From the NCBI GenBank assembly GCA_963840835.1, contig CAWJAM010000010.1:1-64000 (forward strand): DNA of 64,000 bases, written 5' to 3'. The notes under the pieces are model-generated. The model was given only the letters and a program-made list of their open reading frames with translations, did not search any database and had not been told where the DNA came from. Below, in pieces: positions 50,493 through 58,829 of this stretch. The first letter of the stretch is position 1, and each line of letters starts with the position of its first letter. Origin of the DNA: Rubrobacter_D sp963840835 (GTDB lineage Bacteria > Actinomycetota > Rubrobacteria > Rubrobacterales > Rubrobacteraceae). A program made the translations under genes and the position numbers.

Positions 50493-51886
50493 GACGGACT
50501 CCTCACTATCGAGAGCATCCGCTCGCGGCCCATCTCCTGCGCGACGGTGTTGATCCGAATCAGGGCGAGCACGTGCTGGGCGATCGCCGCGCCCGCGTCC
50601 GGCACCGCCGAGTATGTCGGGAAGTCGTTTACCTCGATGACATAGGGACCTCTGGGTGTCATCGCCACGTCCACCCCCCACAGCTCGAGCCCGCAGGCCC
50701 TCCCGCAGGTGAGGGCCATGTCCCTAAGCCGCGCGTCGACCTTGACAAGCTCCGCTTGGCGTTTCGGCCCTATACCTACGTCCGCCACGCCTGCCTTGAG
50801 CAAGCTGATCGGCGAAGGTTTGCGTACCGCCCAGACGCGGTTGCCTATGCCGTACAGCTTGAGGTCCCACCCGTCCGTTTGAAGTAACTCTTGAGCCAGG
50901 TACACCGACTGTTTTCCTTCGAGCGCCGGGAGCAATCCGACGTCCCCCGGCCGAGTCAGGAGCGCCAACCCGGCAGATCCGTCGCCGTCGAATGGTTTGA
51001 CGACAAGGGGGAAGGAATCGAGAGGTAGCGAACGGAAGGCGCTCGCATCGGAGGCGAACCACGTCTTCGGAAGGGGAAGGTCCTGCTCCAGCAGCACGCC
51101 ATGCATGGCGATCTTGTTGCGGACCAACTCGATCGACTCCGGGGCGTTGATCGCGACGACGCCAAGGGCCGAAACAGCGGCGAGCATCCCGAGGCCTGCC
51201 AGGTCGCGCCCGCGACTCAACACCGCATCCCACGGCGGCGCCTCGGAGGGTATGTCGAATGCCTGGTTGGCGTCAGGCACCACCAGCGGTACGTGACACC
51301 CGGAGGACTCCAGGGTGGAACGGGCCTCTACTAGAGCCCGATCTCCGAGGTGCCGCTGCTCGACGATTATCGCCACGGTAGGGCCGTCGGCTGCCGGCGC
51401 GAAGCTCGCTGCCGGATTCTCCTGATGCGGGTTCGGGATCCGCGCCCTGCGCAGTAGCGCGCGCACCCGCGCCTCGAACTCGAGAAAACTAAAGGGTTTC
51501 GTGAGGTAATCATCGGCCCCGAGGTCGAGGCCACGTGCCTTGTCTACGTCCGAGTTGCGTCTAGTCAGCAGCATGACCGGCACTTCGCTCGAGCCGCGGA
51601 TCCGGCGGAGGACCTCCCACCCTGAAAGGTCAGGAAGCACAGTGTCCAGTATCACTAGATCGTACGCGGAGGCGTCGAGCGCGGCCAGCCCACCGTAGGC
51701 CGTGGTCGCCGCTTTGACTTCCAGGCCGTTCTTGGCGAGCGACAGGCGCGTGAGGGCGATCAGCTTCTCGTCAGCTGCCACCACCAAGACCCGGTACGCA
51801 TCCAGATGCGTACTGTAGGAATTAGCCTTGTAATGAATCCTTCTCGAGGACGCGCCGTCTACATCTTGTTCACTCTCGTCATACAT
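50489..51886 (-). CDS. Response-regulator receiver domain fused to an ATP-grasp enzyme
   Basis: About 465 residues. Residues 30-148 form a receiver domain: acidic pocket Asp39-Glu40, phospho-acceptor Asp81 in LVILDTVLPDLSG, Thr108, and Lys130 in DDYLTKPFSFLEFEARVRAL. The C-terminal part of the receiver looks like OmpR-family regulators, but the DNA-binding domain is replaced by an ATP-grasp domain (about 175-450) with FPLVVKPFDGDGSAGLALL, DLKLYGIGNRVWAV and YVIEVNDFPTYSAVPDAGAA. The ATG at 51886 follows AAGGGG. It is the first gene of a five-gene overlapping operon. Ligase or kinase activity under phosphorylation control is inferred. No histidine kinase is nearby. Confidence 0.83.
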   Translation of the reverse strand: MYDESEQDVDGASSRRIHYKANSYSTHLDAYRVLVVAADEKLIALTRLSLAKNGLEVKAATTAYGGLAALDASAYDLVILDTVLPDLSGWEVLRRIRGSSEVPVMLLTRRNSDVDKARGLDLGADDYLTKPFSFLEFEARVRALLRRARIPNPHQENPAASFAPAADGPTVAIIVEQRHLGDRALVEARSTLESSGCHVPLVVPDANQAFDIPSEAPPWDAVLSRGRDLAGLGMLAAVSALGVVAINAPESIELVRNKIAMHGVLLEQDLPLPKTWFASDASAFRSLPLDSFPLVVKPFDGDGSAGLALLTRPGDVGLLPALEGKQSVYLAQELLQTDGWDLKLYGIGNRVWAVRKPSPISLLKAGVADVGIGPKRQAELVKVDARLRDMALTCGRACGLELWGVDVAMTPRGPYVIEVNDFPTYSAVPDAGAAIAQHVLALIRINTVAQEMGRERMLSIVRSPS

Positions 51887-52387
51887 GACCACTTTCCCCT
51901 TACCCAACGACGAAGCCGGGCGTGCTTATGTTGACGATAGCATTGTAGCCGATGTTTCAACGTTTAACACCGCTTTAACACGATACTCACAATATCGGTC
52001 GGTGCCGGGTGGTTGACCTTGATGAACGGTCGAACTGAGTCTGAGTCTATGTCCCCATCTTCTTCTCCCACCTTGCTTCCGAGTAGGCCCGGAGAGCGGC
52101 CTCTCTGTCCTGCACGACCCGATCAGCGTAGCCGAGAACAATGAATCGGCGATGAATACGAGGCAGATTCAAACGACCAAACGGCTCGATCCAGAGAAGA
52201 CACCTTCCCCAGATGAATGTTAATTGCATAACGTATTGTTACGCATCCCTCGCACGAACGTCGGTGGACAAAGGATTCTCTACCAAGGAGATCCTTGAGA
52301 CGCACCATCTCGCCCGCCTGTGAGGGCGGGGTGAAGACTTGGTGTTGCTTTGGTCACGGTTATCCGCAGATTTTCCATCGAGGGCCT
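51887..52387. other. Intergenic region upstream of the ATP-grasp operon
   Basis: About 500 bases without a recognised gene and lower in GC than its surroundings. At 51961-51982 the minus strand carries the direct repeat GTGTTAAAGCG-GTGTTAAACG, followed by TTGAAA and TACAAT-like boxes that probably include the operon promoter. Short minus-strand frames at 52047-52308 (for example YADRVVQDREAALRAYSEAR) look partly protein-like but match no known family. A CCCGCC-tgtgag-GGCGGG hairpin at 52313-52330 may terminate transcription. Confidence 0.45.
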
Positions 52388-52927
52388 TTAGCCGCCTCCC
52401 AGAGACACCCGGTGGGCTGAGGCGCGCTCGACGTACTCGCTGGCGCCGCGCTGGATGTCCGCGGCCTGCTCATCGGTCACATCGCCGATGTGGTTGGCGG
52501 GGATGCCGACGATAAGGCTGCGCGGTGGGAACTCGCGGCCTTCGGGGACGACGGCGCCTGCCGCGACTATGGAGCCATCGCCGATCTTCGCGCCGTTGAG
52601 GATGGTCGCGCCCATGCCGACGAGGCAGTCGTCCCCGATCTCACACCCGTGCACGACCGCGTTGTGGCCGACGACGCAGCCCTCGCCGACGACTGCAGGA
52701 TAGCCGGGGTCAGAGTGCAAGATACACCCGTCCTGCACGTTGGTCCTGGCCCCAATGCGGATGGGCTCCGTGTCGCCGCGCAACACGGCCCCGTACCACA
52801 CGCTCGACTCCTCGCCCAGGTGTACGTCTCCGATGACGTAAGCTCCTGGCGCGACCCAGGCAGACTCGGCGACCCGCGGGGAAGTACCGTCGTGCGGGAG
52901 TAGGTTCACCTGCTCGTTCAGATCCAA
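52388..52927 (-). CDS. Gamma carbonic anhydrase-like hexapeptide-repeat protein
   Basis: A 179-residue left-handed beta-helix protein. Repeats run through YVIGDVHLGEESSVWYGAVL, RGDTEPIRIGARTNVQDGCI, GHNAVVHGCEIGDDCLVGMG and IVAAGAVVPEGREFPPRSL. Metal-ligand His residues are present in LHSDPG, GHNAVVHG. It fits the gamma-class carbonic anhydrase/YrdA family. The start is TTG at 52927, overlapping the stop of the methyltransferase gene upstream, so the two are coupled. Confidence 0.88.
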   Translation of the reverse strand: MDLNEQVNLLPHDGTSPRVAESAWVAPGAYVIGDVHLGEESSVWYGAVLRGDTEPIRIGARTNVQDGCILHSDPGYPAVVGEGCVVGHNAVVHGCEIGDDCLVGMGATILNGAKIGDGSIVAAGAVVPEGREFPPRSLIVGIPANHIGDVTDEQAADIQRGASEYVERASAHRVSLGGG

Positions 52928-53397
52928 CGTCGCACCCTCTCCTTATACTGTAGATACTCATCGCCGAACTTGCGCTCCAGGTAGCGCTCCTCGCGCTCGA
53001 TGACTCCGCGCCTCATGACGGCGAAGACCGCGGGGAGCAGCAGGACGGGCGCGAGCGCGTTCGTGAGGGCCGAGATCCCGACGTACATCAGCGTGAACCC
53101 GACGTACATCGGGTTGCGGGTGAAGCGATAGGGGCCTTCGGTGACGACGGTCGTCGCCGGCTTGTAAGGGTCGACGTTGGTCTCGGCCCGGCGCATCTCG
53201 CGAAAGCCGAGGAGCCCGACGGCGAACCCACAGACGATAAACAAAGGACCGATCTTGCGTGCGAGCCGACGCGGCAGGAAAGGTGCCCGTAAGCGCCAGT
53301 TCACCAGCAGGCCGGCGGCGAGGGCGCCGGCGTAGATAAAGGGCGGGGGTGCGATCACGCCCGGATTGTCCGCGCCGTCCCTGCCGTCTTCGCCCAT
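52918..53397 (-). CDS. Isoprenylcysteine carboxyl methyltransferase-like membrane protein
   Basis: A 159-residue integral membrane protein with about four helices (FIYAGALAAGLLVNW, IGPLFIVCGFAVGLLGF, VGFTLMYVGISALTNALAPVLL). The family signature VTEGPYRFTRNPMYVGFTLM binds S-adenosylmethionine in ICMT and phospholipid methyltransferases; the C-terminal EERYLERKFGDEYLQYKERV is also conserved. The substrate in bacteria is generally unknown. It is cotranscribed with the carbonic anhydrase gene. Confidence 0.85.
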   Translation of the reverse strand: MGEDGRDGADNPGVIAPPPFIYAGALAAGLLVNWRLRAPFLPRRLARKIGPLFIVCGFAVGLLGFREMRRAETNVDPYKPATTVVTEGPYRFTRNPMYVGFTLMYVGISALTNALAPVLLLPAVFAVMRRGVIEREERYLERKFGDEYLQYKERVRRWI

Positions 53398-53458
53398 CTA
53401 TCCGGCTCCTTCCGTCGGTATCTCTTGCCTACGCAACCTGCCAGGGCGGGTCTCGTTT

Positions 53459-53479
53459 GGGCGGGTTTCAAACCCGCCC
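53459..53479. repeat. GGGCGGGTTT-C-AAACCCGCCC palindrome
   Basis: A perfect 10-base-arm palindrome with a single central base, followed by CTACG. The CGCCCCTAC edge links it to the palindromes at 14781-14921. It lies between the methyltransferase start and the thiolase stop on the minus strand and could serve as a terminator for thiolase. Confidence 0.65.
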
Positions 53480-53491
53480 CTACGGTTTCGT

Positions 53492-54667
53492 TTACACCTC
53501 GACCAGGACGGCATCGCCCTGGCCGCCGCCGGAGCAGATGGCCGCGAGGCCGCGGCCGCCGCCCCTGCGCCGCAGCTCGTAGAGGAGCGTCGTCAGGATG
53601 CGCGCGCCGGAGGCGCCCACGGGGTGGCCGAGCGCCAGGGCGCCGCCGTTGACGTTGACCATGTCGGGGTCGACGCCGAGGATGCGCGTGGAGTGGATCG
53701 CAACCCCCGCGAAGGCCTCGTTGATCTCCACGAGATCCAGGTCCTCAGCGCTCCATCCAGCCTTCTCGAGGGCGAGTTTCCCGGCGTTTCCGGGAACGGT
53801 CAACAGGTTCGGCGGCTCCTCGGCGACCTTGGCGTGGGCGACAATGGTCCCGAGGGGTTCGAGACCCCGCCTCTCTGCGAAGCCCTCGCTCGCGAGAACC
53901 AGCGCGCCGGCACCGTCCGTAACGCCAGGCGCGTTTCCGGCGGTCACGGTGCCACCTTCGTCGATCGGGGGTAGCTCGGCGAGCTTCTCCAGGGTGGTGT
54001 CGTGACGGATCGGCTCGTCGGCCTCGACGTAGGTCGTCCGCCCCTTCTTGCCTGGGACCTTGACGCCGACTATCTCTTCCGAAAGTTTTCCGTCGTCGGT
54101 CGCGGCGGCGGCGCGCTGGTGGCTCCTTAGCGCCCACTCGTCCTGCTGTTCACGGGAGATGTCGAACTTCTTCGCGCCGTCGGTGCCGAAGCGGATCATG
54201 TTGACGTGCTCGAAGGCGTCGAGGAGCCCGTCGTGCATCATGGCGTCTACCGCCGGGGTGTCGCCCATGCGCGCGCCCCATCGGGCCTTCTGCAGCAGGT
54301 AGGGCGCATTCGACATGCTCTCCATACCGCCGGTCAGGACGACGTCGTAGTCTCCGGCACGGATCAGGGTATCGGCCAGCGTCGCGCTCCTGAGGCCGGA
54401 GGCGCACACCTGATTGAGGGTCTCGCTCGTCAATGAGTAAGGGAGCCCGGCGCAACCGTTAGCCTGGCGGGAGGGGATCTGGCCAACCCCAGCCTGCACC
54501 ACGATGCCGAAGATGGAGTGCTCGAGATCCCCGTCCTCGACGCCGGAGCGGTCTATCGCCTCCCGGATCGCCGCCCCACCGAGCTCGGGCGCGCTCGAGG
54601 GCGAGAGCGCTCCACCAAATTTGCCGAAGGGCGTCCGCGCCGCCCCGAGGATTACCGTACGTTCCAA
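53492..54667 (-). CDS. Acetyl-CoA acetyltransferase (thiolase)
   Basis: A 391-residue thiolase that condenses or cleaves acyl-CoA with CoA. The nucleophile Cys lies in LNQVCASGLRSATLA, the histidine in GGALALGHPVGASGAR and the second catalytic Cys in AAICSGGGQGDAV. The start is TTG at 54667, preferred because GGAGG lies 7 bases upstream and the family start motif RTVILGAARTPFGKF follows. The longer ATG frame to 54700 spans this ribosome site. Confidence 0.92.
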   Translation of the reverse strand: MERTVILGAARTPFGKFGGALSPSSAPELGGAAIREAIDRSGVEDGDLEHSIFGIVVQAGVGQIPSRQANGCAGLPYSLTSETLNQVCASGLRSATLADTLIRAGDYDVVLTGGMESMSNAPYLLQKARWGARMGDTPAVDAMMHDGLLDAFEHVNMIRFGTDGAKKFDISREQQDEWALRSHQRAAAATDDGKLSEEIVGVKVPGKKGRTTYVEADEPIRHDTTLEKLAELPPIDEGGTVTAGNAPGVTDGAGALVLASEGFAERRGLEPLGTIVAHAKVAEEPPNLLTVPGNAGKLALEKAGWSAEDLDLVEINEAFAGVAIHSTRILGVDPDMVNVNGGALALGHPVGASGARILTTLLYELRRRGGGRGLAAICSGGGQGDAVLVEV

Positions 54668-54805
54668 TGCGACTCCTCCGTCCGGGAGACCAACGCCCAT
54701 AGTCTAAGCCTTCCTGTACCAGAAAGCGCGGCCTGCAGATCCGGCACCGCTCGATGCCGGGTCGAAAACCCAGACGGCTCTGGTTCCCAGTGCCATCCAT
54801 TCGTC

Positions 54806-54825
54806 GTTCCCGCGCAAGCGGGAAT
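54806..54825. repeat. ATTCCC-N8-GGGAAT element, second copy
   Basis: GTTCCCGCGCAAGCGGGAAT differs from the copy at 23074-23093 only at its first base. It lies upstream of both the thiolase (minus) and VOC (plus) genes. Confidence 0.7.
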
Positions 54826-54927
54826 CCACTGCGGGGAGGGCACGCCGCACGTTAGACTGGAGGCGATCAACCAGATTACATGTACATGCTATCTTCTCAG
54901 AGAAGGACAACGTAGCGAGGAGAACCC

Positions 54928-55616
54928 ATGAAGGTAAAGCAACTGGATCACATAGCCCTCTACATGAAGGATAGGGATGAAGCCGCCGCGTTCCTGACGA
55001 CGCACCTCGGGTTCCACGTCGTGGACCACACGGAGCGTTACACCCTGGTGGGAGCGGGCGGCAGGCTGGGCAAGCTCACCCTCTTCGACGCCTGCAGGGC
55101 GCGACGCCCTCCCCGGGGGAGATCTCACGCATAAACATCCGCGTGGCCGACCCCGAGTCCGCGGCGAGAGAGCTTCCGCCTGAGGCCTGCGCCGAACCGC
55201 TCGACGGCGGGTACGCGGTAGCGGGCCCGGAAGGCCTCCCTCTCGCCCTGGTTCCTGGCGAAGGAGACTTCACGGACTACGACCTCGAAGGCTTAGTCCT
55301 GATCTCCGGTTCGCCCGAGGAGTCGGCCCGCGCCTTCGTCGGGATGGGCTTCGACCCAACAGACGAAGCGACTACACTGAAGGCAGGCGAGTACCTGGTG
55401 CGCCTCACCGAGGGCGCATCCGACGGGGGAGGCATGCTCTTCCACGTCGGATGCCTGGTGGATTCGGCCGAGGATCACCGCAGGGAGGCCGAGGAGCGGG
55501 GTCTGGAGGTCACCGACTTCGTCGAGGGCCCCAACACCCTCGCGGCCTTCGTCCGCGGACCCGAGGGCGTTAGCGTGGAGTACGTCGAGCACAAGCCCAC
55601 GTTCTCCCTGACTTGA
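54928..55616 (+). CDS. Two-domain VOC protein with one frameshift
   Basis: A glyoxalase-fold protein of about 229 residues. The first module is KQLDHIALYMKDRDEAAAFL ... HLGFHVVDHTERYTLVGAG. The second starts near residue 110 with VLISGSPEESARAFVGMGF and ends GPEGVSVEYVEHK. The frame breaks near 55095: the first part ends LTLFDACRARR and the other frame continues ATPSPGEISRINIRVADPES. One extra or missing base repairs it. GCGAGGAG precedes the ATG. The substrate is unknown. Confidence 0.7.
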
Positions 55617-55617
55617 G

Positions 55618-55694
55618 GTGGTTTGCATTTTGCAAACCACGCTTTCAGCGGTCAGCTATCAGCCTTCAGCTTTGTATATTTCGGCTGATGGCTG
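55618..55694. repeat. Unique hairpin followed by GCTGA-type repeat
   Basis: GTGGTTTGCA at 55618-55627 pairs perfectly with TGCAAACCAC at 55631-55640 directly after the VOC stop. It is followed by TCAGCGGTCAGCTATCAGCC and GGCTGATGGCTGAT units reaching the next start codon. The arrangement, unique hairpin next to GCTGA units, matches 46144-46244 and 57010-57108. Confidence 0.65.
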
Positions 55695-57008
55695 ATGGCG
55701 CGGGTGCGCGTCGTCATCGCCGGCGGCGGACTCGCCGGCCTCACCGCCGCGCTGAGGGCCACGCAACTCGGCGCGCGCGTCACACTTCTGGAGAAAGGCG
55801 ATCGACCCGGCGGGTCCTTCCTCTATTCCAGCGGCTACGTCTGGTCATACAGAGATATGCCGACCTACCGCAGCGAGGCGCCGGGCGGGGACGCCACCCT
55901 CCAGCGGCTTATCCTCGAAGGCCTGGGCTCGGGCCTGGAGTGGCTGGAAGATGCGGGCGGCGCGCTCCTCGCGCGCGAGACGGGCAATCCTCTCACGTTC
56001 GGCACCCGCTTCGATCCCGAACAAACGGTCTCTGCGCTCGTAGGTCGCATACTGGCCTCGGGGGCCGAGATCCTCACAGGCACGGCGCTTCGAGATCTTC
56101 TGGAGGACCCGGAGGGACGCATTACCGGCGTGCGGGCGTCGTCGGGGAGTAAAGAGGTGGCAGATGCCGTGGTCCTCGCGTCGGGCGGCTTCGCGGCGAA
56201 CCCCGAACTGGTCGGGCGCCACATCATTCGAGGGCCTGGCAGGATGCTGGTGCGGGCGCACCCGAGGAGCACGGGCGACGGTTTCCTCGCAGCGCTCGAG
56301 GCCGGCGCTCTCGAGAGCGCCGGCCTCGACGAGTTCTACGGCCGCAATCTGCCGGCACCTCCGGCCAGGTTTCCTCCCGAGCGGTTCGTCGAGGTTTCCC
56401 AGCTCTACGGCCGCTACGCCGTTGCGGTCAATGCCCGCGGCGTGCGCTTCGCCGACGAGGGCGCGGACTGGTCCGAGACTGCCCTGACGAGGGCCACGGC
56501 CCACCAGCCCGACCTCTTCGCCTGGTATGTCCTGGACGCCGCGGGGCTTCGAGCCCGAGTGCGCGAGCGAACCGTGGGTGAAATGGTGGAAGTAGCGAAG
56601 ACCACGGGCGGGATCGTCATCGAGACGGCGAGCCTCGGGGAGCTTGCTGAGGAGCTCGGAAAGTACGGTGTGCCCCGCAATGCCTTGCTGCGTACCTTGA
56701 AGGAGTACAACGCGGCCGTCGCCGCGGGCATGGAAACCTCACCCCCGAGAACGGGTCCTGCCAGGCCCCTGCGCATCCCGCCCTTCGTGGCCGTGAAGGT
56801 CGCACCTTCCATAACTCACACGGTGGGCGGGCTCGCCGTGGACGTGGGCTGCAGGGTGTTACGTGGAGGCGACGGGCTGCCGATCCCTGGTCTGTACGCG
56901 GCCGGGGTGGAGGTCGGCGGGGTCTCCGTCGGCGGGTACACGAGCGGTCTCGCCTCGGCCCTCGTCTTCGGCAGAACCGCCGCCGAGTCGGCGCTCGCAG
57001 ACGGATGA
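55695..57008 (+). CDS. FAD-dependent oxidoreductase (fumarate reductase/3-ketosteroid dehydrogenase-like)
   Basis: A 437-residue flavoprotein. The N-terminal FAD motif is VVIAGGGLAGLTAALRATQL with LEKGDRPGGSFLYSSG. The middle has VVLASGGFAANPELVGRH, and the C-terminus has THTVGGLAVDVGCRV, GLYAAGVEVGGVSVGGYTSG and LASALVFGRTAAESA. These are the FAD_binding_2 motifs of fumarate reductase- and ketosteroid dehydrogenase-type enzymes. No signal peptide or heme site is seen. The ATG follows the GCTGA repeat with a weak ribosome site. The substrate is unknown. Confidence 0.85.
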   Translation: MARVRVVIAGGGLAGLTAALRATQLGARVTLLEKGDRPGGSFLYSSGYVWSYRDMPTYRSEAPGGDATLQRLILEGLGSGLEWLEDAGGALLARETGNPLTFGTRFDPEQTVSALVGRILASGAEILTGTALRDLLEDPEGRITGVRASSGSKEVADAVVLASGGFAANPELVGRHIIRGPGRMLVRAHPRSTGDGFLAALEAGALESAGLDEFYGRNLPAPPARFPPERFVEVSQLYGRYAVAVNARGVRFADEGADWSETALTRATAHQPDLFAWYVLDAAGLRARVRERTVGEMVEVAKTTGGIVIETASLGELAEELGKYGVPRNALLRTLKEYNAAVAAGMETSPPRTGPARPLRIPPFVAVKVAPSITHTVGGLAVDVGCRVLRGGDGLPIPGLYAAGVEVGGVSVGGYTSGLASALVFGRTAAESALADG

Positions 57009-57009
57009 G

Positions 57010-57108
57010 AGCATTTCAGCTTGTCAGGAAAAACATGCTGACCGGCTGAAATGCTGAAGTGCTGACCGGCTCGGGTTGAGGCAGGGTCGCCGACCCTGCC
57101 TCAACCCG
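57010..57108. repeat. GCTGA-type repeat plus perfect 18-base hairpin
   Basis: After the flavoprotein stop, GCTGA units (CTGACCGGCTGAAATGCTGA, then AGTGCTGACCGGC) lead into CGGGTTGAGGCAGGGTCG at 57072-57089. That pairs perfectly with CGACCCTGCCTCAACCCG at 57091-57108 around a single base and is followed by TTTTAG. It is probably a terminator between two same-strand genes. Confidence 0.75.
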
Positions 57109-57161
57109 TTTTAGTACAATGCGGGTCTGGAGTAGGTACCTTTGGGGAAAGGTGAGAGACG

Positions 57162-58748
57162 GTGGCCAATATAGGGGACTACGAGAAGACTTATGTGGGT
57201 TTTGATTGGGAGACGCCGGAGAGGTTCAACTTCGGGCGCGATGTGGTGGACAGGTGGGCGGCGCAGGACCGGGCGGCCATGGTCTGGCTCGGAACGAACG
57301 GTGAAGAGCGGCGCTTTGACTTCGCCCAGTTCTCCGTCCTCGCCAGCAGGTTCGCGAGCGCGGCGCGGGAGACGGGCGTGGGGCGCGGCGACAGGGTTAT
57401 GGTCCTCCTCGGCAAGGTGCCGGAGTGGCACGTTGTCCTCACTGGCCTCCTGAAGCTGGGGGCCATCGTCATCCCCTGCGCCCCGCAGCTCAGGGCCGGC
57501 GACCTCAAGTTCAGGGCGGAGCACTCGGGGTCTGCGGCCATAGTCGCCGGCCCCGAAGGCGTCGATGAGGTCGAGAAGATACGCGGGGAAGCTCCCGGCC
57601 TCAGGCACTTCATCTCTCTCGGCGAAGAGCGCGACGGGTGGGACTCTTACGAGACGCTCATGGACGGGGCATCCGAGGAGTTCACGGCCGAGGACACGGC
57701 GGCTGACGATGGCGCGTTCATCCTGTATACCTCGGGGACGACGAAGCATCCCAAGGGTGCGCTGCACACCTGTGGCTACACGCACGCGGCGTGGATGCAG
57801 GCCAGGTACTGGCTCGACCTCAAGGAGGGCGACAGGCTGTGGTGCACCTCGGGGACCGGGTGGGCCAAGAGCATCTGGAACATCTTCCTCGGGCCGTGGA
57901 GCCAGGGGACGGAGATCTTCTTCCACGAGGGCGGTTTCGACCCCGCGGAACGCCTTGACCTCATAGAGCGCTACGACATTAGCGTTCTCTGCCAGGCCCC
58001 GACGGAGTACCGCCTCCTCGCCAAGACCCCCGAACTGGAGCGGGCCGACCTCTCCTCCATCCGGCACGCCGTCTCCGCGGGAGAGCCACTGAACCCGCCG
58101 GTCATCGAGCGCTGGAAAGAGCTGCACGGCGTGACCATCTACGACGGCTACGGTCAGACGGAGAATACCCTGCTCGTCGGCAACTACCCCGGCCTGGAAG
58201 TGAGGCCGGGCGCCATGGGCAAGCCGTCTCCGGGCTGCGACATGAAGGTAATCGACCCCGAAGGCAACGAGTGCCCTCCGGACGAACCTGGCGACATCGC
58301 GCTCTCCGGACGCATACCCGCGCTGCTCAAGGAGTACTGGGAGCAACCCGAGGCGACCGAGGAGGTGTTCCGCGACGGCCACTACCTGACCGGCGACAGG
58401 GCGTACAGGGACGCCGACGGATACCTGTGGTTCGTTGGGCGTTCCGACGACGTTATTCTTTCGGCGGGCTACCGCATCGGGCCCTTCGAGATCGAGAGCA
58501 TCCTCATCGAACATCCGGCCGTCGTCGAGAGCGCCGTCGTGCCGGCGCCGGACGAGGATCGGGGAAGCGTCGTCAAAGCGTACATCGTCGTCGGCGAGGA
58601 TTACGAACCGTCGGAGGAGCTGGCAAAGGAGATTCAGGACTACTGCAAGGCGAACACGGCCCCGTACAAGTACCCGCGCCAGATAGAGTTCATCGGCGAG
58701 CTGCCCAAGACGACGAGCGGCAAGATACGACGCGTCGAGTTGCGCTAG
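57162..58748 (+). CDS. Acyl-CoA synthetase (AMP-forming, medium-chain/aryl type)
   Basis: A 528-residue ANL-superfamily ligase that activates carboxylic acids to acyl-CoA with ATP. The P-loop is AFILYTSGTTKHPKGALHT (about residue 190), the adenylate motif YDGYGQTENTLL, the hinge GYLWFVGRSDDVILSAGYR and the catalytic Lys in LPKTTSGKIRRVELR. The length matches ACSM/BCL-type ligases. The GTG start has AAAGGTGA upstream. The acid specificity is not determined. Confidence 0.9.
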   Translation: MANIGDYEKTYVGFDWETPERFNFGRDVVDRWAAQDRAAMVWLGTNGEERRFDFAQFSVLASRFASAARETGVGRGDRVMVLLGKVPEWHVVLTGLLKLGAIVIPCAPQLRAGDLKFRAEHSGSAAIVAGPEGVDEVEKIRGEAPGLRHFISLGEERDGWDSYETLMDGASEEFTAEDTAADDGAFILYTSGTTKHPKGALHTCGYTHAAWMQARYWLDLKEGDRLWCTSGTGWAKSIWNIFLGPWSQGTEIFFHEGGFDPAERLDLIERYDISVLCQAPTEYRLLAKTPELERADLSSIRHAVSAGEPLNPPVIERWKELHGVTIYDGYGQTENTLLVGNYPGLEVRPGAMGKPSPGCDMKVIDPEGNECPPDEPGDIALSGRIPALLKEYWEQPEATEEVFRDGHYLTGDRAYRDADGYLWFVGRSDDVILSAGYRIGPFEIESILIEHPAVVESAVVPAPDEDRGSVVKAYIVVGEDYEPSEELAKEIQDYCKANTAPYKYPRQIEFIGELPKTTSGKIRRVELR

Positions 58749-58829
58749 TGAAGGCTACAGGCATCAGGGAATTGTTTCCCGTGCGACCGCCGCTCTCCAG
58801 ACAGACCTGTAACCTCTAACCTGTAGCCC

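Noticed and set aside
49050..50681. A 543-residue ATP-grasp protein with a long C-terminal domain
   Set aside because: The last 200 residues are ATP-grasp 3 read out of frame; a two-base slip explains the open frame better.
24763..57108. CRISPR arrays from repeated GCTGA units
   Set aside because: Units are irregular, lack unique spacers of constant length, and no cas gene is present.
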